Shown here piece after piece: positions 27,228 to 38,249 of a stretch of DNA of 64,000 bases (position 1 is the stretch's first letter; every line of letters begins with the position of its first letter). The translations under genes and the position numbers were made by a program. The notes beneath the pieces are model-generated. The model searched no databases, was not told the origin of the DNA, and was given only the letters and a program-made list of their open reading frames with translations. This stretch comes from Vermamoeba vermiformis (Eukaryota > Tubulinea > Echinamoebida): positions 310,001-374,000 of the forward strand of contig JBEWZL010000126.1 in the NCBI GenBank assembly GCA_045837725.1, written 5' to 3'.

Positions 27228-28921
27228 CTATTCTCGCTTCAAGTTCTCCACGTTTCCCAGCATCAGCTCGTTATTATTGATTATTACTTTGTTGTGACTT
27301 AGATCCGGTATTCCTTCACTTATCAGACAATTAACGTTATTTCCGTAATTATTGTACTTGTTTGTGTTGTTATTGGCCTCAAGACCTAGCCTCTTCAGTG
27401 CTGCTGCCGCCAACAGGTCGCGTTTAGCTTCAACAACGTTGTCCATTTCAATGTGGTTGGGAGGCAGTGCAGGCATTTCTTGGCTTAGTACCATGCCAGT
27501 GCCGCTAAAAGGTGTGAACGACGAGCTACTTGAGCCATTGGCGTGCGTTGTATCCTCAAATGAATTGCGACTGCTCTCATCTGGATCACGTGTCAGTCAA
27601 GGTTGTAAATTGTTGTCAAAGACTCTAATTTCGTATTAAATGTACCGATCATACATGTAATACGATGTAGCAAAATGCAAAAGTATTATTTTTGTGATTG
27701 CTAGATAAACTTTAATTTGAATTGTGTGAGCCAGATCTCGTGGACCACGGTGCGTGTATAAAGTAACCTTACCTTCTGAGGGCTGTGGATTCTGCACACC
27801 AAAGGTCTTGGGAATAAAGCACTGAAACACTGTGCCCAAATAAGCTGCTCTGTTTACCCAGGCAGGGAACTTAAAATCCTTGCCTAGTAGCTCTTGCACG
27901 AACTTCTCCGAGAAATGATTGCAATTCCTAACAATGAATATGGTCAATACATGCTTAGGGCGAGACCTATTAGTAGGTGCTCGTGCTTCTTAGTTATTTT
28001 GCGCGTTGCGAAGGCGGTTACCGACCTTTGAAACACAGCTAGAACAATTTACTAAAAATAGAAAATACAAATTGGGAACGGTAATACTACTGCGGTGAAA
28101 TCTAAAGATGAACAGGTCTAGTACTTACTTTTTATAAATATGATATGAGTTGCCAGTAAATTTTCGGCCAAGCTCTTCGGCCACATCAATTATTTCTGCC
28201 ATTGTTTTGTTTGTCACTCCCAATACGATGTGTTGTCTGAAATAAATTAATTAGCAATGCTATTGCTGTCACATGTCGCTAAACATTTGTTTCGTGAAGC
28301 AGTAGGCAGTTTAATGAAAATGTAGATCGAGATGTGTACTAGGTTTCACCATTAATTATCATAATTATTTTAGTGATTATATTGACGCTAATGTCGATTA
28401 AATGCACGAGCTGGTGCGAAAAAATGAAAGAAAATAACTCCGAAAAGTTGATCTGACGTTTACATTCTCTTAATTATTTGAAAATAGTAAGGCACTGCAG
28501 CAAATACTAATAATATCCGCTTAGTTTATAAATTTACCCATAATTGTTCCTCGATCTTGAGTATTACTGCGAGACGGAATTAATTTCGCTTACCTAAATC
28601 TACAGAAGGGAGCCTTTCGAGGTTCTACTTCAAATATTCCTGTCCAAGGATACTCGTGGAATCCAAAAGCATATTCTGCGATAAATAATTAATTTAAATG
28701 AAACGCGAAATAACGCATTCATAATAAAGATTGCCTAGCCAATTAATAATTTAATTAAATTCAGCAAGAGGTAATTTTATTTATTTTTAATTACCTGTAT
28801 TGCCGATTTGTACGCCTGAGTGAAAAGCACCTAATCCAAACGGATACAGCACGCTGTTCCAACGATCGAGCAGATCGTAAACGTTAAGCACAACCTCAAT
28901 CTTCCTATTATCACGGTTCAT
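27228..28921 (-). CDS. DeSI/PPPDE-family isopeptidase
   Basis: Papain-fold (PPPDE) cysteine isopeptidase; the family includes desumoylating and deubiquitinating enzymes. Start MNRDNRKIEVVLNVYDL (ATG 28919-28921). Family marks: GLGAFHSGVQIGN (catalytic His in FHSG), YAFGFHEYPWTGIFEVEP, HIVLGVTN, AEELGREFTGNSYHI, and NCNHFSEKFVQELLG (catalytic Cys in NCNHF). The domain ends near GTVFQCFIPK. A low-complexity tail of about 120 residues rich in Asn and Ser follows. Both catalytic residues are present, so it should be active. Its start lies 57 bp from that of the divergent F-box-GTPase gene. The neighbouring SIM-rich gene makes SUMO a reasonable substrate guess, not shown by sequence. Confidence 0.88.
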
Positions 28922-28978
28922 TATGTGTGGTGTGCCATTAACTTGTTGCTTAAAACAAACTTGAAATTAGGGGCAGAA

Positions 28979-30543
28979 ATGTTTGGCCGACAAAAGTTCA
29001 GCTCGGGCAGTTCAAAAAATGCGAATTTCTGTTTGATTAAAGTCGCAGCCATGTACCACGGTTCTAAACAATTAAAGTCTTCTGTAGAGTATGGAGACGA
29101 TGGATTTTTGTTTCCTCCCGAGGTCTGGAGCCACATCTTGTCTTTTACCGAGGATCTTGAACCCTTCCGCTTGCAACGCGTGTGTAAATTTTTTCGGATC
29201 GAGTTACAAAAAACAGCCAAAAATGCATGGGTAGTGAAGCTGTTACAACAGAAAGGTTAGTTAATCGTAAAATTGAAATTTGGTCGGCAATAACGCATCT
29301 GGGCAAAAAATTTATGTTTTGTAATGAAAAATATTTATTATAAGTAATTTACGAAGTTAAGGTGGTTGAGCACCATTTTTACATGTTTTTTCGGTTAAAG
29401 AATTTTATTTGAAATTCTAACTCGATCCTTACCTTAGAGATGGGCACTAGAGTTCTAATCCCAAAGTTTTCAACCAAGGATAGGCAAAAAAAGTAAGTTC
29501 TAATTTCTTCCATTATTTGGTTAACGAGACTCTCTAGTGTACAGATCGTCGGCCGCTCAAACGACAACATTCCGGGTGATTATTACTACCAATCGAAAGT
29601 AGTTGTTTCGGGGCCATCTGGCGTCGGAAAAACAACGTTTTGTAACTCATTTAAGAGCGAGGGCATTTATTACGAGCAGTACCCTTCAAATATTGGCGTA
29701 GAATTTGTACGTATAACGCACGTATAGTAGAGAAGCGATATACATAGCTAAATTTGATATTAAATTATTTTATCTGCGCAGTCGGTGAGAACCTTACGAT
29801 CTCGAGACAACATCCAGGTTAAATTGCAAGTGGTAAGTGCTATTCTACCCTTATCATAGTTCGCACGTTTCTAACGCAATATTATTCTTAGTGGGATACA
29901 GCCGGCGTAAGCAAACGCAGAATTTACAGAATTTTGGATGTAACACATGTTTTCTAATCGGCTATTTTTATTTCATTACAGGTCGAGAGGTTCAGAAAGT
30001 TAAGCAGCGGATACTTTAGGGCAACGTCGGCAATATTGTTCATGTTCGCACTTAACGACAAACAAAGTCTCGAAGATCTGGTGAACCATTGGTTCCACGA
30101 AGCGTTTGAGCATGGTAATTTAGCTAACAGACCCGTGGTATGCTATTTAGTAGGGCTTAAAGTTGATCTCGAGGGCGCAAGGACTATTACACGTCAGGAA
30201 GGAGAAGTACGTTACAGTAACGACCTAATCCACCCCATTACGGAATTCATTTTCGATTATAATAGAGATACTAACTTTTGAATATTGTAGAGTATCGCTA
30301 AAAAGTATAATATGAAGTATTTTGAAGCGTCGGGCAAGTTGTACAATACTGTTATTGAAGTAATGAACTCCGTCGTTGAAGACTCGATAGATGCGCGAAT
30401 GTAAGTCGTCAAATCACTCGAGTGATGCTATATTCAATGATTAATTAGTATATTTTATATATTCTAGAGAAGAACATATGCGAGACTATCCGCCTCCACC
30501 TCCAACAGACACCGGACCTGGTCGAACTTGTTCAGTTATGTAA
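28979..30543 (+). CDS. F-box / Rab-like GTPase fusion, prenylated type
   Basis: Exon 1 carries an F-box: FPPEVWSHILSFTEDLEPF then LQRVCKFFRIEL. After a short exon (EMGTRVLIPKFSTKDRQ) comes a Rab/Ras-like GTPase: P-loop GPSGVGKTTF, G3 WDTAGVERFRKLSSGYFRAT, G4 position VGLKVDLEG (normal NKxD absent), G5 EASGK. The C-terminus is PPPPPTDTGPGRTCSVM, a CAAX box that predicts prenylation. All joins keep phase. Glutamine of G3 is replaced by Val (DTAGV), which in Ras-type proteins usually slows hydrolysis. F-box proteins recruit SCF ubiquitin ligases via Skp1, so this may be a membrane-bound SCF adaptor. Start ATG is chosen at 28979; 28925 is in frame but nearly overlaps the divergent gene start. Confidence 0.82.
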
Positions 30544-30694
30544 TGTTCCTATTGTAAATAAATAATTAATAGTTCCTTATTGTGTTTTATCGAAATTGAA
30601 TTGGTCAACGGTGGTCAACTATAAATTTCTAGAGCATTGCTGGTAAAAAAGTTAACCGTTTTCACTCGCACTTTTTAAAATCTAAACAACACAG

Positions 30695-31941
30695 ATGGAC
30701 AACGGAGCTTCTTCACAATCCCAAGAGGATTCAGCAAAAATTTTATTCGAGCAATTCCCTCATGAAATTAACATGATAATTTTAAATTTACTAGATGCCG
30801 AAACGCTACTCAAGTAAGCAAATTTCGATAATAACAAATTCTAAAAATCATATAATAATATGCAGTAATTTTCGATAGGACTTCGGGCACCTGTAAGCGG
30901 TGGTTAAATAATACAAAATATTTGGAACATTTACGTCTTTGTTTGACGAGAAAGTCCATTCTCGAGACTGTTGGTAATTCACGATTCATGAAAAGACCGC
31001 GAAGGCAGCTAGCGAAAATTAACTGGCAGCCTTTGGATGCGACTTTGCATAGGTTCAATCCGGAACGTCTGAGATCACTAAGTTTTCATCCTGATCTCCA
31101 ACAAAACAACGATATTGTGAACAGTAAGTATAATATAATGTCTGATAGTGTCGGTGTTGCTAAACATAATTTTAATTTAACTTTTTCAGATTTCGTTTCT
31201 CGCGCAACCAACATTACCAAATTGACATTATACTCTGCGCATTATATGGACGCGGTGTTAAAGCTGCCTCAAGAACATTTAAAGGAGATTAGCCTTGGTA
31301 TTACGTTCGACGAAAGGCTCACTCGATTTACTAATTTGGAAAGACTCAGATTTCTCGTACGACACTCTCATTACGAACAACAGAATATTCAGCAAATAGC
31401 AAATTTCAAGCATTTGAAAGCGTTGTCTATTCATGGCGCTGCTCAAACTTATATTGACTTGGAGCAAATTGCGCAGTTGAACAATTTAAAAGAACTGCAC
31501 TTGGACTATGCTTACTTCACTGACGACCAATTTGCGGTGTTATCGAGATTAACTAATTTGGAAAAGTTGGAGATGCCGTACTTGCGAAAAGAAATTCCTA
31601 CCGACGACTCCCAGTTGGACATGTCCGAGGTGATTATGCCCGAAATAGGCAATGATAATCCGGTCCGTGGGTTGCGTCATTTGACTAATTTGGTGAATTT
31701 GACATATTTGGATATTTCAAACGTGCAAAGGACGTACCGCTGGGGAAATGGAAACGTGCAAGAAGGATACGACATTGCTGATCTGGTCTTGAATCACTTT
31801 TCCAAGTTGAAAACGATCGATATATCTGGCACGAAGTTATCAAAAGCGCAAAGAGAAAAGTTGAAGGCAATTTCGTGGTTAACTGTGATTGATGTCAAAG
31901 ATCGACTCGGTTTGGGGGATAGTGATGACGATAATGAATAA
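30695..31941 (+). CDS. F-box-LRR protein
   Basis: Substrate adaptor of SCF ubiquitin ligases. Two introns at most. Start MDNGASSQSQEDSAKILF. F-box EQFPHEINMIILNLLDAETL then TCKRWLNN. Leucine-rich repeats run from about 31190 to 31900: ITKLTLYSAHY, LKEISLGITF, LERLRFLVRH, LKALSIHGAA, LKELHLDYAY, LEKLEMPYL, LTYLDISNVQ, LKTIDISGTKL. The tail is acidic (GDSDDDNE). It is part of a run of F-box genes from 29 to 35 kb. Target unknown. Confidence 0.82.
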
Positions 31942-32280
31942 AGAGCGTACTTCTCTTTTGATGAATATCTATATAACTGTATTATTACAACATTGATGAA
32001 CTTTCAGCAAAGCGTAAATTGCACATCCGGCCCTCTGTTTACAGTTCGTTTTGTTTCAAGTATGGAACTATGTGTAGGATCGAAACCATTAATGTTCAAA
32101 GTTACGATGGTTTGTTCAAGTCTTGCCGTTGCTTCAAATCTGCAGAAGAATTGACGGCGAGTTTTTTGACGAACAAACGCACGTTTATTTAAAACTACGG
32201 ATAATACTACTACCACTGAGGGCATTTAGGTGTATATAAATATACATCCTTACTTTGTATTTAAACCCCGGAATGCAAGT
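31942..32280. other. Intergenic spacer
   Basis: 339 bp between two rightward F-box genes. Nothing specific seen. Confidence 0.4.
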
Positions 32281-34917
32281 ATGGAAGCGTTAGCAAAAGC
32301 TACCACGCAAGAAGATTTTGATTTCGAATTAAGCTGCCTTATAGAAGACTATGCCGAGCCACCTTATAAAGAAGATATACTGCAATGCACTTTAAACGTG
32401 AGCTGAATTATTTTGATTTTTAATTATTTTTACTTACATTTTAAATTTATTAGGCGACCCTTTGTTGTAATTGGAAAAGTGCCAAATACTGTGCAATAAT
32501 TTATATGGCTTATTATTATCATTATGATGACAAAGAGATCAGCGTAGAGTCGGCAACAGAGTATCTCCGTAGTTGCAGCAAATTTGAATCAGGATTTTCA
32601 TGGGCAGAATTTTACGGTAATTTATCATAAAATACTCATAGATTATTAAGTAATTATTTTCTGGCGCAGATGACATGATCCGGGCGACTAAACGACAGAA
32701 CAGACCCTTCGATCCGATTCTCAAATCAATATATTGTGAACTTCGAGATGGTAATCAATTGACCTTAATCGATAGCATTCAATACCCGCGAACTTTTAAT
32801 TTCGCGCTGAAACTGGGTGCCGATCTGGATCAAGTCCTCTACCACATTATAGCCGATAAAAAGATCAAAAGAGTGAAAAAGATCAGCTTGATCGAAGGAT
32901 TAAAAAGGAATTCAGCGCTGACACTCTCTTGCGGATCTGATCGACCTCCCGCACCAATTTTGTGCATCGAGCTCAGACAAAATTATTTATTTAAATATTT
33001 TACTGATTTGGAAGGCATAGAAGAAGGTAAGCACATGTTTATATGGATAGAGCGATTAATCGTTATATTTCAGTTGTGGATCTGAACGGCGAATGTTTAC
33101 TGACGTTTCTATGCCGGAAATGTCCGTTCGCAAAGTATTTTCGGTATTTCAACGCTAAACAATATGCATCAATGCTAATTAAAGCGTAAGAACTATTTTT
33201 TAGGTCTTTTATACGTTCTCTAACGATAGATGCAGAAGCCCGAATAACTCACGAGGGATTGATTCATTAATGGCGCTTATGTCTCTGGCTTACAATGACA
33301 CTTCGAGTAATAATATGATTACTGCGCAATACACTTGCCTTCTTCTTACTAATCATAGGAGTGTAGATATATCCAAAGCAATAGAAAGTCTGCATTCGAG
33401 TGGAAAACTGACCATTGAAGAAGCGGACAATTATTTGGCAAAGATTGGGACGGAGACGATAACGCAGAAAATAACGGAAATAGCAAAACAAAAAGAATTG
33501 GAGCGTCAACGAGAGCTGGAGAGGGCACATATGGCAAAATTAATCAAGAAGTTGGATAACGCAGGTGGATCCGAGATCAGGGAGGAAATTTGGGCTGACA
33601 GCGGATCCAGCTTCAACTTAGCTCATTTACCCCAAGAAATATTAGAGACCATAGTAGAAGATTTAGACTATGCATCTATTCGAAGTATATTTTGCACCTC
33701 GAAGGCAATGCCAGAAGCACGCTCCATACTCAGATCTAATTTTTATCGAAACACAATGAGAAGACATTTTCTGCCTGCATATTGTACGCTATTAGATAGC
33801 AAAGAAGAGCTTGATTGGTCAAAAGAATTCTACGGCCGCTGCAGGTGAGTTCCAAAAAAATTCAAATTTCGTCGATGAAACGATTGATTGACATTGCCTG
33901 CAGAAAAGTCAATTCCTGGAAAAAAGGAGATTTTGAACGCGAGATATTGCCGTTATGGAGTTCTGCATCGAATTTTATCGAGGCAATGGATGAAAATTGG
34001 ATCGTGACAGCTAATTTTCAAAGTTTCGAATCTGAAGGAGTGCAAAGTGCAAGTATCCGATTTTACGACTTGCATAATGAGAAAGTCATTCAAAGAATTT
34101 ATCCTCACCAAGTGTTTGTGGAAGGAAGGTGTGATTTCCTCGAATCACGTCCCGGCGAATTACCGACCCTGATCTCCTTCGACCACGCGACCTACAAAAT
34201 TATACGGCCGAATGAAGCATGCATGGTGTCATCAACAATGAGCAATTATGTTACAGTAGTTGACAGAACTAGTGCAATTTTTGGCAGCAGTACGTACGCC
34301 CGCAACTTTTTTTTGCTTTTTTTCTTCTAATTAGACTTATTTTATTAGTGCCGATTAAAAAAGATATTGAGACGGAAAAATTAATATGCAAGTCAGATAT
34401 TCATATTTACAGTGCCAAGTACAATAAGAACAACAAAATGACAGTCGCACTGTCGAACGATAAAGAATTGATCTTTATGGACGAACATCTTCAAGAACGC
34501 GCTAAACTGAAGTTCAAGTCTCTATGCGAAATTGATTTACAAGACCCAAAATTGACTTGGATTGACGAGTTCACTGTAATGATTGGGCAAAATTTTGTTT
34601 TATTTGACATTCGCACGATGAGCAAATTATGCAGCTTGCCATACACGGTAAAATAACGAAATTTTAAATATCAAAGTATTTATGAAAGCTAATAATGGGA
34701 TTATTTATAGGTGCAGTATATTGGTGCTGGACTGGGGTTAGGTGTGACGGGTGGAAATGAAGCGCAGATCTGGGACTTTAAACGCATGGAACTGATTCGT
34801 AGCACGCAATTAGACCCTGCCTATGAGATGGATAACAGATTTCTATGTAACTCCGGCCACGCACTATTTATGAATTGGTACCAAATAGAGCAACGTTCAT
34901 TATGGAAATTTCGTTAA
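32281..34917 (+). CDS. F-box protein with beta-propeller-like C-terminal half
   Basis: About eight exons from MEALAKATTQEDFDFEL. The N-terminal helical half (to about 33500) has no recognised domain. A charged coiled coil (AKQKELERQRELERAHM) leads to the F-box LAHLPQEILETIVEDLDYAS, CTSKAMPEA. A linker of the F-box/WD40 type follows (WSKEFYGRCRKVNSWKKGDF), then degenerate WD-like blades (NWIVTANF, YVTVVDRTSAIFGS, MTVALSNDKELIFMDE, EAQIWDFKRMELI). An SCF substrate adaptor role is inferred. The join at 33845 keeps phase across a GTGAGT intron. It could be two genes split near 33270, but the continuous phase argues for one. Confidence 0.7.
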
Positions 34918-35184
34918 TAATAAACTGCTCTAATAACCTACCTAATTTTTTCTTCGTTGCGGGGATCGTTTGTTTCTTATTTATTTGGCTCTCACGAGCA
35001 CGCTCAATCGCCTTAACCACTATTCACCTCTAATTTTGTGATTGATTTCGATAGAAATTTCTCAAAATCCAATTAAACTATTGGCCGACTATTTTTAAAA
35101 TAGACCAATACCAATAGGAATTTACCGACACCCTAGAAAAGCTTCAAATTGAAAGTCGAGAGCACAATGATGGTAATATAAGTG

Positions 35185-35912
35185 ATGGAAGGTATTAAAT
35201 TAATTATCGTGGGAGCTCCTAATGTGGGTAAAACAGCGTTTGTAGTATGTGCCTCAGAATTCCGATTCAATTATTTTATTTAATTCGCTATTAATTAGAT
35301 TCAGTGCTGTTATGGGGTATTTATTGACGTAAGTAGATTATAGGCATTAATAATTAATTCATAATTAATTGAAGTTAATTTTAGAATTACGATCCGACAA
35401 TTTCGGATAGCTACCGAAAAATCTATGATATAGACAAGCAGTCAGTTATGGTTGAATTTTTGGATATTTCATTGCAAGTAAGTAATTAATTTTACCGGAT
35501 CAACTTTAACGTTTTTTAAAGATGATGAAGCATGAAAGAATTGCTTTACAAACAGTGCGATGGAGCATTAATATTATATTCAATAACCGATTACGAGAGC
35601 TTTTCAGACGTACCAAAGATTATCAATGACATCAACGAAGTTCGAAAAAATTGCGATCTCCACCCACCGCCAATGTTAATTTTTGCGAACAAATGTGATT
35701 TGATCGATCAAAAAAAAGTTAGTTCAGAGCACGCAAAAGAATTAGAACGAGAATTGAATATATCGGTCATTGAAGGATCCAACAAACAAAACGAAGTTGT
35801 CAGCGAGGCGGTTAAGACTCTAGCGAGGATGATTATAAAAGTTCGTGATGAAAATGGAGACAGAGATGTGGTTGATCGACCCACAAGAAGAAGGCGATGT
35901 ATAATATTGTAG
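35185..35912 (+). CDS. Ras-like small GTPase with aberrant switch II
   Basis: Short exons: MEGIKLIIVGAPNVGKTAFV (P-loop GxxxxGKT), IQCCYGVFID, NYDPTISDSYRK (switch I as in Ras), VMVEFLDISLQ. The DxxGQ motif is DISLQ: the Gly60-equivalent is Leu. The downstream exon gives CDGALILYSI, FANKCDL (G4 NKxD present), and RRRRCIIL with a CAAX box ending in Leu, which predicts geranylgeranylation. The join after DISLQ is troublesome: the GTAAGT donor followed by the acceptor at 35521 breaks frame. A second donor four bases later with an acceptor near 35538 keeps frame but shortens switch II by about five residues. Either an unusual GTPase, a frameshift, or a sequence error. Confidence 0.75.
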
Positions 35913-36104
35913 TATTGTCAGACTTATTGCTTTAAAAATTACTTGACGAAATTGTTTAAACGTTTAATAACAGCGTTGTAATTGTAAGTCAACTCTTTCG
36001 CGATATGCATTTTCACTATTAGTGAAACATCCTTTAGCAAAACAAAAGAGTTTGTGTGAAATTTCGTGAAGCCCAGAAAAACAAACGGTTTACTTGATGT
36101 CCTA

Positions 36105-36416
36105 TTAAAGCCACACGATAAGAAATTTACACGAGCCTGTTAGAACATAGCAAACACAGCTACCAAAGAGAGCAGCACGACGACACTCGACTTGGCCGTT
36201 GATGCAGCTGAAACGGATGTGAGCAGGGGAAGAAGCAGCCTCGGCACAAGCAGTGAAGGCAGTTTCTTTGACCAAACAACCGTTGTACCACAGCTGATGT
36301 TTCACTGCTCCAACACCGTTCGTCACACTCAGTGTGGTTGCTGTTTGAGCTTGGAACAACGGCGAGATCAGCTGCAGCGAGAACAACGCGATGAGTGAAG
36401 CCTGACGTGAAGTCAT
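36105..36416 (-). CDS. Possible small secreted cysteine-containing protein
   Basis: Single-exon ORF of 103 codons. A signal-peptide-like start MTSRQASLIALFSLQLISPL is followed by a short mature part with several Cys (YNGCLV, FTACAEA, FSCINGQVEC, GSCVCYVLTGSCK). No family recognised. The ATG follows a CAG acceptor exactly, so the same DNA could instead be the last exon of the upstream secreted gene, read in another frame (…TTRDDFTSGF…SSCCSLW). I prefer an independent gene because the first reading has an orderly signal peptide, but this is uncertain. Confidence 0.35.
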   Translation of the reverse strand: MTSRQASLIALFSLQLISPLFQAQTATTLSVTNGVGAVKHQLWYNGCLVKETAFTACAEAASSPAHIRFSCINGQVECRRAALFGSCVCYVLTGSCKFLIVWL

Positions 36417-36499
36417 CTGAAGCGTAAGACTCGTCAGATCCGTTCGATAAAAGGTGAAAGGTCAACGTATGACAAATGAACCATAATTATTGGAGTTTT

Positions 36500-37961
36500 T
36501 TAGTATGAAATTTCGTCGAAAATGATGGTTGATGTTTGACAAGAATGAACGATTTTACTGCGATAGTTACCTCTCGTAGTAGTCACGCTGACAGTAAAGT
36601 CAGAAGTAGTAGCGCTGTTCGAGCACGAAGCAGGAGGATTGACAGTCACAGTCACGTCCGGCCCCAACACTGCTTGACACGCACCCCAGTTGACAATTTG
36701 AGACAGCTGATCTGCGTTCAAGCCGTGGAAAATCTCTGCGGGCTCGTTATCGACCCACGCAGCTCTCGCGAGCATTTGAGTTGTGTTGCGTGAGAAGCCG
36801 TAGACTATCATTATAGCCTGAGTCTCGCCGGGCTTGATTTGACTGTGATAAATTACGCCTCCGACGCCGTCGGGGTGATCGTTGTCCACGTAAATAGCGC
36901 TGAGTTTTGTGCGAGAGTTAGGACCTAGTCATATTGTCAATAATCAAAACTGATAACGCTAAAACGCAATTTGCAAATCAATTAACTTACTACGAGCGTG
37001 AGTAGCAGTCAGAGTTTTGTTGTAATTTTTTCTGTCTTCAGGTTTTGGATCACCAGCATCATTTTCCAACCAAGGATAGCTTCATATTTGGCGTGAGTAT
37101 AGGTTATAGGATCGTAAGATACGATGAAATGAACTTACCCTGCCATATAGCGACCTTCATTGGGCGGTGAAATGTCCACCGGATTTCGATCCTGAACGTA
37201 ATTCGTTTGATGAAGATACAGCCGTTCATCTTTGTTGCCCTTGTTGGTGACGAATACAATTTCGCGCATGTAGCTGGTTGCTAATATAACAAAAGTTAGG
37301 ACCAATTGAATTTCCTGATCCGGATTTAAAGAAAAAAATACTTACTACTTGGAACGCTCCATTGAATATAGACTTCGAGGTTAGGATATTGACCACGGAG
37401 GTTAACGTCCGAATTTCTAAAGTCCGGATACCCAGGACCCCACATAATGGTCTGGTTATTGTTCGAGCAAACGTTGCTAGCGGTAGGAACGTACTCATCG
37501 CTGAAATTCGTTCCATTGTGACCACCAATTACTGGAATTCCTATAGCGTAAACGATGAGCGCATTTGGATATTACAAAATGAATTTTGGGGCATTTACCG
37601 TTGATGTAGATCGGCGAGAAGGAATTGTACAAGTAATTAGTTTCATAGTTTGTGAAAGTCCATAAGTCAGTGGTTATGCTGTTCGAGCAGCAGCTACTCC
37701 AGCGAGAGCCCAATGGTACCAAATAAGAAGTTTGCTAAAAATAATTGATGAGATCGAGGCTGAAAAAATTAGTATTATTCCTATTCTCTCTGGATCTATA
37801 CGTACAACGCTATTTGTGAGATCATCTTCGACACCAAAGTTAAAGTAAACTAGATATTGGTTGCCAATCTCTGTGTCATTTGGGCGAAAGTTGTAACACT
37901 CGTTTGTTGCAGTAGTAACTGCAACGATAAGTAACGCCACGAATATAACGCAGAGACGCAT
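36500..37961 (-). CDS. Secreted protein of unknown family
   Basis: Starts MRLCVIFVALLIVAVTTATN (signal peptide, ATG 37959-37961). Exons join in phase to QTSYLVPLGSRWSSCCSNSI, TNYETNYLYNSFSPIYING, HNGTNFSDEYV, the Trp/Tyr-rich WGPGYPDFRN, PNEGRYMAG and a C-terminal part with VIYHSQIKPGETQAIMIVYG, AAWVDNEPAEIFHGL and PASCSNSATTSDFTVSVTTT. Many N-glycosylation sequons. Beta-rich character; no domain recognised. If read without a final intron it stops at 36500-36502; a GTAACT donor just before would instead join it to DNA under the next entry. The 3' end is therefore tentative. Confidence 0.6.
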
Positions 37962-38249
37962 GTTGTTGTTGCAAATATAATGGCAGTAATAATAGTTGAA
38001 AAAATCAACGCGCTGTTCTGTTACGGTCGTGTCTCGTAGAATCACATGGGACAGGACAGACACGTGACAAGGGCTTAGCTTTCAAACAATGCCTGCGCTC
38101 AAATTAGGCATGAATTTCTGGCGTCAAGAAATTATTTGGAAATTATTTTCAATCGGGAGTCCAGTTTACGACGTACCAAAAATGAAGATCTTGCTCGGAG
38201 AAAGGAAAGAACAATTGTATCGCAACAAACGACCACAGTTGCACTAACT

